Origin: Streptomyces natalensis ATCC 27448
GTDB lineage: Bacteria > Actinomycetota > Actinomycetes > Streptomycetales > Streptomycetaceae
NCBI RefSeq assembly: GCF_000935125.1
Contig: NZ_JRKI01000036.1
Location: 1-47,672 of the forward strand
Length of the DNA: 47,672 nt
Direction of reading: 5' to 3'
Both the position numbers and the translations under genes were made by a program. Of the stretch, positions 14,435 through 22,292 are shown piece by piece. Within the stretch, counting starts at the first letter, position 1. Every line of letters begins with the position of its first letter. Under the pieces are notes generated by a model, which did no database searches, was not told the origin of the DNA, and saw nothing but the letters and a program-made list of their open reading frames with translations.

Positions 14435-16168
14435 GTGCCTGCCTGGACGGACCAGCTTCGTTTCGCCTTTCAACCCGTCGTGAATCTCGCGACCGGCTCG
14501 GTCGCCGCGCTGGAGATACTCGCCCGCCCCGAGGACGGCGGGATGGATGTCCTGGGCGCCGCGCACCGCTGTCCGGATCTGGACGCCGAGCTGGCGGCGC
14601 TGGCCGTACGGGCCGCGGCGCGCCAGGAGACGATGCTGCCCTTGCATGTGAACGTCTTCGCCGCGACGGTCGCCGAACTGCCGTCGCTGACGTCGCTGGG
14701 CAAGGCCGTACGGGACGTGGGGCGTCGGCCCTGGGAGATCACGCTGGACGTCGGCGGGCCGTTCACCCATGTCCCGCACCGCTCGCTCCTGGAGGCGGTG
14801 CGGGGCCTGCGCGACGAGGGCTACCGGATCTGCGCGGACGGGGTCGGGGACGGCGATCTGCCGCTGCGGCTGCTCGGCGAGCTCGCGCCGGACCTCGTCA
14901 AACTCGACCGGTCGCTGTGCGCGGGGCTCGCCGCCGACCGGGGGCGGCGGGCCGCGGTGGCCGCGATGCGGCAGCTGTGCGAGCAGACGGGCGGGCTGCT
15001 GGCGATCGAGGGCGTGGAGACCGAGCGGCAGTATGCGGCGGCGCGGGAGGCGGGGGTGCAGCTGGCGCAGGGCCATCTCTTCGCGCCGCCCGCCCGGCGC
15101 ACGTCCGCCGAGGTGTATCTGCCGCCCGAGCACCCGCCGGCGGCGCGCGGACCGGTGCCCGGCGGCCTGCCGTCCGGGCCGCCCGTCACCCAGTTCCTCC
15201 AGCCCGCCGCGCTGCTGCCGATATCCGCGTCCGCGGACGCGGTGCGCAGCCATCTCACCGGGTTTCCGGCGGTGTCGGGGGTGCTGCTGGTGGACACCGA
15301 CGGGGTACCGGTGCGGGCGATCGACCGCGACCGGTTTCTGCTGTCGCTCTCCGGGCGCTACGGGCACGCGCTGTACGCCGACCGCCCGGCGCTGCGGCTG
15401 GCGGACCGGCCGCGGACGGTGGGTGCGGGCGCCACCGCCTGGGAGGTGCTGGATGTGATCGCCGACGGGGAGCGCGACCGGACCGGCGACGATGTGGCGG
15501 TGGTCGACGAGCGGGGCCGGTGCATGGGGGTGGTGCATCTCGCCGACATTCTGCGGGCGCTGGCCGAGAGCCGGGTGGAGGAGGCGGCGCGGCTCAATCC
15601 GCTGACCCGGCTGCCCGGTTCGGATGCGGTCAACGGCGAGGTGGACCGGCGGATCGCCGAGGGCCGGGCGTTCGCGCTGAGCTGGCTGGACGTGGACGGT
15701 TTCAAGCAGGTCAACGACGGTGCCGGGTTCGCCGCGGGCGATGAGCTGATCCGGTCGGTGGGGCGGGTGCTGGCGGAGGTGGCGGCGCGCGAGCCGACCG
15801 CCCGGGTGGGGCACATCGGCGGTGACGACTTCCTGGTGCTGGCCGGTTCCGAGGGTCCGGGGCCGTTCGCCGAGGCGGTGCTGGACGTGCCGTGGTCGGC
15901 GGGCGGGCGGGCGGTGACGCTGTCGCTGGCGACGGTGGACTGCCCGCCGGGCAGCGTCCGTGACCACGGCGAGGCGGCCGCCGCGCTCGCACCGTTGAAG
16001 AAGGCCGCCAAGGCGCTGCCCGGGGCGAGCTGGGTGGCCGGCAGGCCCGGCTCGGGGCGTACGGAGGTCCGGCGCGGGACCGTGGCACGGGTGCCGGCAC
16101 CGGTCGCCCCCTCCGGCCCGACCAGCGCGGGCACGGCCGGGGCGGAGGGCGTACGCAGCCGCCTGTAA
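14435..16168 (+). CDS. EAL-CBS-GGDEF protein with degenerate cyclic-di-GMP motifs
   Basis: The 577-residue protein has an EAL-like domain (about 1-225), a CBS pair (about 250-385) and a GGDEF-like domain (about 390-535). EAL residues kept: Glu of ALEILAR, Asn of LHVNVF, Lys of VKLDRSL, Glu of AIEGVET and Gln of AQGHLF. Lost or changed: the DDFG motif is ADGVG, and the EiTE motif is ITLDVGG. The GGDEF site reads GGDDF, after WLDVDGFKQVND and AAGDELI. It may therefore bind rather than turn over cyclic-di-GMP, with the CBS pair sensing an adenine nucleotide; this is inference. No membrane segment is seen. The start is GTG 14435, because the EAL domain begins within 10 residues. It precedes glpF by 176 bp in the same direction. 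Confidence 0.85.
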   Translation: MPAWTDQLRFAFQPVVNLATGSVAALEILARPEDGGMDVLGAAHRCPDLDAELAALAVRAAARQETMLPLHVNVFAATVAELPSLTSLGKAVRDVGRRPWEITLDVGGPFTHVPHRSLLEAVRGLRDEGYRICADGVGDGDLPLRLLGELAPDLVKLDRSLCAGLAADRGRRAAVAAMRQLCEQTGGLLAIEGVETERQYAAAREAGVQLAQGHLFAPPARRTSAEVYLPPEHPPAARGPVPGGLPSGPPVTQFLQPAALLPISASADAVRSHLTGFPAVSGVLLVDTDGVPVRAIDRDRFLLSLSGRYGHALYADRPALRLADRPRTVGAGATAWEVLDVIADGERDRTGDDVAVVDERGRCMGVVHLADILRALAESRVEEAARLNPLTRLPGSDAVNGEVDRRIAEGRAFALSWLDVDGFKQVNDGAGFAAGDELIRSVGRVLAEVAAREPTARVGHIGGDDFLVLAGSEGPGPFAEAVLDVPWSAGGRAVTLSLATVDCPPGSVRDHGEAAAALAPLKKAAKALPGASWVAGRPGSGRTEVRRGTVARVPAPVAPSGPTSAGTAGAEGVRSRL

Positions 16169-16344
16169 CGCCGGTACAGTGCGCCGCCCGGCCCGTCCCC
16201 GCACCGCGCCGCACACCCGGTTCGTCCGCACAATTCCCGCTGCTGTAGGCGACCTTGACGCCCCCTCACCCCGGGTGAACACTTCCCGTGCCTGCACGGA
16301 GGACCGGACCGGGGGCCGCCCCGGGCGAGGGCCAAGGAGCCGCC

Positions 16345-17112
16345 ATGTATTCCAATGGGGACATCTTCGTCGGTGAAGTGATCGGCACGGCGATCCTGAT
16401 CCTGTTCGGTGCGGGGGTGTGTGCCGCCGTCACCCTGCACTATTCGAAGGCGAGATCCGCCGGCTGGGTGGTGATCGCATTCGGCTGGGGCCTGGGTGTA
16501 CTGGCGGGGGCCTATACCGCCGCTCCGCTGTCCGGCGGACATCTCAACCCCGCGGTCACGGTCGGCTCGGCGGTGGCCGGCGGCACCGCGTGGTCGAAGG
16601 TGCCGCTGTACATCCTGGCGCAGCTGGTCGGCGCGCTGCTCGGTGCCGTACTGGCCTGGGCGCTGTACTACGCGCAGTTCGCCGCCAACTCCGAGCGGGA
16701 CAAGGCCCAGCCGACGGTGGGGATCTTCGCCACCGGCCCGGAGATCCGCAGTCCGGCCGCCAACCTGGTGTCCGAGATCATCGCCACCGTCGGTCTGGTG
16801 CTGCCGCTGCTGTTCTTCGGACAGAACAAGGGCATCGGCGTCGGCCAGATACCCGGCGCCCGGGCGGGCGTCTATGGCTCCGGGATCAATGTGCTGCTGG
16901 TCGCGCTGCTGGTCGTCGGCATCGGGCTCTCGCTCGGCGGTCCCACCGGCTATGCCGTCAACCCCGCCCGCGACCTGGGCCCGCGGATCGCGCACGCGCT
17001 GCTGCCGATCCCCAACAAGGGCTCGTCCGACTGGAGTTACGCCTGGATTCCGGTGGCCGGTCCGCTGATCGGCGCGGTGCTCTCGGGCCTTGCGTACCAG
17101 GCCGCGTTCTGA
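16345..17112 (+). CDS. glpF: Glycerol uptake facilitator (aquaglyceroporin)
   Basis: A channel of the MIP family that lets glycerol across the cytoplasmic membrane. The 255-residue protein has six hydrophobic segments and both half-helix motifs: GGHLNPAVT (NPA 68-70) and AVNPARDLGPR (NPA 206-208). The Asp after the second NPA (Asp210) is the mark of glycerol channels as against water channels. The ATG at 16345 has AAGGAG at 16334-16339. glpK follows after 59 bp. A TTGACG at 16255-16260 could be a -35 box, but no good -10 is at the right distance. No GylR-type regulator or glpD is adjacent, unlike the gyl operon of S. coelicolor. Confidence 0.94.
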   Translation: MYSNGDIFVGEVIGTAILILFGAGVCAAVTLHYSKARSAGWVVIAFGWGLGVLAGAYTAAPLSGGHLNPAVTVGSAVAGGTAWSKVPLYILAQLVGALLGAVLAWALYYAQFAANSERDKAQPTVGIFATGPEIRSPAANLVSEIIATVGLVLPLLFFGQNKGIGVGQIPGARAGVYGSGINVLLVALLVVGIGLSLGGPTGYAVNPARDLGPRIAHALLPIPNKGSSDWSYAWIPVAGPLIGAVLSGLAYQAAF

Positions 17113-17171
17113 CCCCGACGGCCCCGACGGCCCGCCCACACCCAGACCAGTACCCCAGGAGGCGTGACGGC

Positions 17172-18704
<1,533 letters not shown>

Positions 18705-18720
18705 CCGGCTCGGGGCAGAC

Positions 18721-18759
18721 GTGCGGCCCGTACCCCGGACGGCGGGGTACGGGCCGCAC
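18721..18759. terminator. Bidirectional hairpin between glpK and cvnD
   Basis: GTGCGGCCCGTACCCC (18721-18736) and GGGGTACGGGCCGCAC (18744-18759) are perfect 16-bp arms with a 7-base loop. It sits between convergent genes, 16 bp after the glpK stop and 12 bp from the cvnD stop. Confidence 0.85.
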
Positions 18760-18771
18760 TTCCGCGCCCTG

Positions 18772-19383
18772 TCACGGAAGCGCGGGCTCCCGGCTCCGGG
18801 GGCCGAGCCGCATGGCGTGCTCGACGACGGAGATCAGTACATCCCGCGCCGATCCCTTCTGCCGTGCGTCGCACAGCACCACCGGGATCTCGGGGTCCAG
18901 GTCCAGGGCGTCGCGGACGGCCTCGGCGGGGTAGCACTCGGCGCCGTCGAAGCAGTTGACCGCGACCGTGAAGGGCAGCGAGCGCCGCTCGAAGTAGTCG
19001 ATGGCGGCGAAGCAGTCCGTCAGCCGGCGGGTGTCGGCGAGCACCACCGCGCCCAGGGCGCCGCGTGCCAGCTCGTCCCACAGGAACCAGAACCGGTTCT
19101 GGCCGGGGGTGCCGAAGAGATAGAGGACCAGTTCCTCGTTGAGGGTGATCCGGCCGAAGTCCATGGCGACCGTGGTGGTGGTCTTGCCCTCCACCCCCGC
19201 CAGGTCGTCGATCGGCCGGCCCGCCTCGGTCAGCCGCTCCTCGGTGCGCAGCGGTTTGATCTCGCTGACGGCGCCCACCAGGGTGGTCTTGCCGACGCCG
19301 AAGCCGCCCGCGACCAGGATCTTGAGCGTCATCGGGTCGACGGCCGCGGACCGGCGGTGGCGCTCAGCACGCCCGAAGGCCAT
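18772..19383 (-). CDS. cvnD: Conservon GTP/ATP-binding protein CvnD
   Basis: CvnD proteins are small Ras-like GTPases that work with CvnA-C in a membrane-associated signalling complex in Streptomyces. The 203-residue protein starts MAFGRAERHRRS and has the P-loop GGFGVGKTT (about 27-34). It also shows EGKTTTTVAMDFG, FGTPGQNRFWFLWDEL (G3-like) and VNCFDG (in place of NKxD). I chose the ATG at 19383; 16 further upstream codons are open but not family-like. Normally cvnD directly follows cvnC. Here it is 1.9 kb downstream of cvnC, with a TetR gene and an alpha/beta hydrolase gene between, so it may have its own promoter in 19384-19564. Confidence 0.92.
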   Translation of the reverse strand: MAFGRAERHRRSAAVDPMTLKILVAGGFGVGKTTLVGAVSEIKPLRTEERLTEAGRPIDDLAGVEGKTTTTVAMDFGRITLNEELVLYLFGTPGQNRFWFLWDELARGALGAVVLADTRRLTDCFAAIDYFERRSLPFTVAVNCFDGAECYPAEAVRDALDLDPEIPVVLCDARQKGSARDVLISVVEHAMRLGPRSREPALP

Positions 19384-19564
19384 GGAATTCGTCTCCTGAA
19401 TTGCCGTGTATGCGGGCCGGAATCGGTGCATGTCCGGCCTGCCCGGAAGCGGTACGGCACACCGGTGGCGGCCGCAGGGGAACGGTACAACGTAGGCCGC
19501 GCGGCGCCCACTTGAGATGCGTCACCTTCCGGACAGGGTGTCACCGGGAGGTCGTCGGCCGGGG

Positions 19565-20200
19565 TCAGCGCGGGGCGAGCGCCGCGGGCCGGTCGAGCAT
19601 GTCCAGGAAACGGACGAAGCTGGATTCCACGAAGGCGCACAGCTCGTCACGGCTGTCGTGCGCGGCCTTGCCGCCGGCGCCCGCCTCCCCCGTCGGCCAG
19701 CTGAGGACGGCCTCCTCGACGAAGGCCATCCAGGCGCGGGTGGCCGGTTCCAGCCGGGGCGCGGGTGGCATGCCCAGCCGCCGACGGCCCTCGCACACCC
19801 GGCGGGCGAGCGTCTCGCGGGTCTCGTCCAGGATGTCGGTGACCGCGGGATGGCTGCCCGCGGCGCCCCGGACCAGGGCCAGATAGACCTGACGGTGCGT
19901 CATGACGTAGCTGACGAAGCCGGCGATGAACTCCCGCATCCAGGGGACGGGGTCCAGCGCGGGGTCCGGTGCGGTGGCGGCCGTGAAGCGGTCGCACGCG
20001 GCGCGGACGACGGCGCGGAAGAAGTCGCGTTTGGAGTCGAAGTAGTGGAAGAGCAGTCCGCGGGAGATACCGGCCCGGCGGGCGACCTCGTCGGTGGACA
20101 GCTCGTCCAGGGAGCGCTCGGCGAGCATCTCCAGACCGATGCCGACCAGCTGTTCCTTGCGCTGCTCGGGGGTGAGACGGGTGACCCGCTTGCCGGACAT
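19565..20200 (-). CDS. TetR-family transcriptional regulator
   Basis: A 211-residue repressor. The N-terminal helix-turn-helix is at about 25-60 (LSTDEVARRAGISRGLLFHYF), followed by SKRDFFRAVVRAA. The C-terminal ligand/dimer domain ends FVRFLDML. It lies 64 bp downstream of the hydrolase gene in the same direction and is probably cotranscribed with it. The palindromic site at 21227-21243 upstream of the hydrolase is its likely target, so the pair would be autoregulated. The ligand is unknown; a hydrolase substrate is a reasonable guess. Confidence 0.9.
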   Translation of the reverse strand: MSGKRVTRLTPEQRKEQLVGIGLEMLAERSLDELSTDEVARRAGISRGLLFHYFDSKRDFFRAVVRAACDRFTAATAPDPALDPVPWMREFIAGFVSYVMTHRQVYLALVRGAAGSHPAVTDILDETRETLARRVCEGRRRLGMPPAPRLEPATRAWMAFVEEAVLSWPTGEAGAGGKAAHDSRDELCAFVESSFVRFLDMLDRPAALAPR

Positions 20201-20264
20201 GCCCGCAGTGTACGGGGACCGGCCGGGCCTGGTGGGGCCTGGTGCGGCCCGGCCCGGCCGCCCG

Positions 20265-21134
20265 TCAGGCGTACGTCTTCAGGTGGTCGAGGATCTTCGG
20301 CGTGACCAGACCGGGGACCTCTTCGGGCAGCCAGTGGCTGGCGCCCGCCAGCTCCTCGAAGGTGTACGGGCCGTCCACCCACTCGCCGGTCGATTCGGCC
20401 GCGACGCGCCCCAGGGCGACGTCCTCGCTGCCCCAGAGGAAGAGAGTGGGGACGGTGATCCGGCCCGCGGGGACGGAGATCACCGAGGCGGGCGCCCGGT
20501 ACCAGTTGAGGGTGGCGGTCAGCGCGCCCGGCTCGGCGAGCCGGCGGACGTTGCCCTCGACGAGGTGCGCCGGGACCTTGCCCCCGTACGCGGCACGCAG
20601 CCGGGCGGCGTCGTCGGCCAGCAGGGCCGCCTCCGCGGAGTGGTCGTCGCTGCGGAAGAAGCGGACGTAGTCGAGGCGGTGGTGCTGTTCGGAATCGCCG
20701 GCGGCGGCACGGTTGAGGGCCTCGGGGTGGGGGGTGGCCAGCACGGACAGCGACTTGAGCCGCTCGGGGTGGGCGCCGGCCAGCGCCCAGGCGACCATGC
20801 CGCCCCAGTCGTGCGAGACGAGGTGGAAGCGGTCCGCGCCCTGGGAGTCGGCGAAGGCGAGGGCGTCGGCGACGAGTTCGGGCACGGCGTAGTCGGCGAT
20901 CTGCGCGGGGCGGGCGCCCGGGGAGTAGCCGCGCTGGTCGACGGCGACGGCGCGGTAGCCGGCCGCGCCCAGGGCGGGCAGCACCGCGCTCCAGGAGTCG
21001 GCGAACTCGGGCCAGCCGTGCAGCAGCAGGACGAGGTCACCGTCGGCCGGTCCGGCCGCCAGGGCGTCGTGGGTGTGCGGGCCGACCCGGAGCTCCAGGC
21101 GCTCGAAGGGGGCCGGTGTCGTTTCCGTGTCCAT
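20265..21134 (-). CDS. Alpha/beta hydrolase, epoxide-hydrolase-like
   Basis: The 289-residue protein is a single alpha/beta-hydrolase domain. The oxyanion motif is LLHGWPEFADSW near residue 45, and the nucleophile elbow SHDWGGMVAW has Asp, as in epoxide hydrolases and haloalkane dehalogenases. The acid is in LWGSEDVAL and the histidine in GASHWLPEE near the C-terminus. HGWPE and the cap-region YVRFF point to epoxide hydrolase rather than dehalogenase. The ATG at 21134 is chosen; the open frame continues to 21245, but that would translate through the operator. It sits between cvnC and cvnD with the TetR gene, and looks like a two-gene cassette placed in a conservon. Confidence 0.88.
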   Translation of the reverse strand: MDTETTPAPFERLELRVGPHTHDALAAGPADGDLVLLLHGWPEFADSWSAVLPALGAAGYRAVAVDQRGYSPGARPAQIADYAVPELVADALAFADSQGADRFHLVSHDWGGMVAWALAGAHPERLKSLSVLATPHPEALNRAAAGDSEQHHRLDYVRFFRSDDHSAEAALLADDAARLRAAYGGKVPAHLVEGNVRRLAEPGALTATLNWYRAPASVISVPAGRITVPTLFLWGSEDVALGRVAAESTGEWVDGPYTFEELAGASHWLPEEVPGLVTPKILDHLKTYA

Positions 21135-21199
21135 GGCGGCGCTCTCCTCGTGCTGCGGTCGGCGCTCATGGCGTGATCGGCGCAGCGCTCGTACTGACA

Positions 21200-21243
21200 G
21201 TTGCTCAACAGGTACCGTAGACCCGCGTTGAGCATTGCTCAAC
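21200..21243. promoter_or_regulatory. TetR-type operator region upstream of the hydrolase gene
   Basis: A perfect palindrome GTTGAGCA-T-TGCTCAAC lies at 21227-21243, and a second half-site TGCTCAAC at 21202-21209. The pair is 66-109 bp upstream of the hydrolase ATG. Length and symmetry fit a TetR-family operator. Confidence 0.65.
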
Positions 21244-21266
21244 AAGCGCGCCCCGTGACCGCCGCC

Positions 21267-21680
21267 TCACAGCGCCCGCAGCCCGTCGATCACCTCGCGC
21301 AGCACCCGCTCGTCCGGCAGCTCGGCGGGCGGGACGGGGCGGCTGACGTACACCAGCTCCGCGTCCAGCAGATCGCCGATGAGGACCCGCACCACGCCCA
21401 CCGGAAGATCGAGTCCGGCCGCCAGCTCGGCGACCGAGAGCGGCGCCCGGCGGCACAGCTCCACGATCTCGACATGCTCGGGGGACAGCAGCTGGTCGGC
21501 CACGGCCTGCTCGGCGCGGCTCTCGGCGATCACCTGCGCGATCAGGTCCAGCCGCCCGTCGGCGGTCGTCCGGGTGCGCCCACGGGTCATCGCGTACGGG
21601 CGGACGACCGGACCCGCTTCGTCGTCGAACCAACGGGCCGCGCCCCGCTCCGGTACGGCACGGCCGTCCTGATCACTCAT
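21267..21680 (-). CDS. cvnC: Conservon protein CvnC (DUF742)
   Basis: The 137-residue DUF742 protein is the third member of conservons and is winged-helix-like. It shows VRPYAMTRGRTR, the family start, then LSPEHVEIVELCRRAPLSV, LDLPVGVVRVLIGDLLDAELV and a C-terminal LREVIDGLRAL. The ATG at 21680 is chosen because the domain follows; it overlaps the stop of a 35-codon micro-ORF as ATGA. Its stop is followed not by cvnD but by an operator region and the hydrolase gene. Confidence 0.92.
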   Translation of the reverse strand: MSDQDGRAVPERGAARWFDDEAGPVVRPYAMTRGRTRTTADGRLDLIAQVIAESRAEQAVADQLLSPEHVEIVELCRRAPLSVAELAAGLDLPVGVVRVLIGDLLDAELVYVSRPVPPAELPDERVLREVIDGLRAL

Positions 21681-21784
21681 GCCGAGACTCCCCCAGTCTC
21701 CGGCCGGGGGTACCCCCACGCTGCGCTCGCCCCGCATTCGCGTGGCGCACCCCTGCCTCTGATGAGCTCGCTGCGCTCGCTCAT
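21677..21784 (-). CDS. Micro-ORF (35 aa, MSERSEL...GVSA) overlapping the cvnC start
   Basis: ATG at 21784 opens 35 codons beginning MSERSELIRGRG and ending PETGGVSA. Its TGA overlaps the cvnC ATG (ATGA), so if translated it would couple to cvnC. No strong ribosome site precedes it. The DNA contains GGGGGTACCCCC-like repeat sequence shared in part with 14026-14056, so this may be a repeat that carries a reading frame. The same ERSE...VSA-stop pattern recurs at the window end before the glycosyltransferase. Confidence 0.35.
   Translation of the reverse strand: MSERSELIRGRGAPRECGASAAWGYPRPETGGVSA
21687..21784. repeat. Intergenic repeat with CCCCCAG...GGGGGTACCCCC core
   Basis: CTCCCCCAGTCTCCGG followed by CCGGGGGTACCCCCACG resembles CTCCCCCAGCTAACGCTGGGAGGTACCCCCAG at 14024-14056. 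It is followed by two copies of the GCTGCGCTCGC motif (near 21730 and 21771). It occupies much of the cvnB-cvnC spacer. Confidence 0.45.
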
Positions 21785-21842
21785 GGCGTCACCGTCGTTG
21801 TTCCGTCGTGTTTCCGTTGCCTTCCGTCGTCGCTTTGGCCGC

Positions 21843-22292
21843 TCAGCCGGCCGGACCCGACCGGCGCGCGGTGCCCAGATGCGTACCGACCCGCTTGACC
21901 AGCAGCGTCATCTCGTAGGCGATCAGCCCCACGTCGGAGTCGGCATCGGCCAGGACGGCCAGGCAGCTGCCGTCGCCGGCCGCGCTGACGAACAGGAACG
22001 CATCGTCCAGCTCGACCAGCGTCTGGCGCACCCGGCCCGCGTCGAAATGCCGGCCCACGCCCTTGGCCAGGCTGTGGAAGCCGGAGGCGACCGCGGCCAG
22101 ATGCTCGCCGTCCTCGCGGGTGAGGTCCTTGGAAGCCCCCGTGGCCAGCCCGTCGCTGGAGAGGATCAATGCCTTGCGGATCGAGCCGACCCGCTCGACC
22201 AACTCGTCCAGGAGCCAGTTCAGTTCGCCGGCGCCGTTCCCCGCACCCCCCAACACCGACGCGATGGACGCTGCTGCCTTCGATACGGTCAT
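21843..22292 (-). CDS. cvnB: Conservon protein CvnB (roadblock/LC7 domain)
   Basis: A 149-residue roadblock/LC7 protein. Such proteins regulate small GTPases, here presumably CvnD. The domain covers about 20-130, with LNWLLDELVERVGSIRKALILSSDGL, LAAVASGFHSLAKG and FLFVSAAGDGSCLAVLADADSDVG. The ATG at 22292 overlaps the stop of cvnA as ATGA, so the two are coupled. Length and content are normal for the family. Confidence 0.93.
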   Translation of the reverse strand: MTVSKAAASIASVLGGAGNGAGELNWLLDELVERVGSIRKALILSSDGLATGASKDLTREDGEHLAAVASGFHSLAKGVGRHFDAGRVRQTLVELDDAFLFVSAAGDGSCLAVLADADSDVGLIAYEMTLLVKRVGTHLGTARRSGPAG

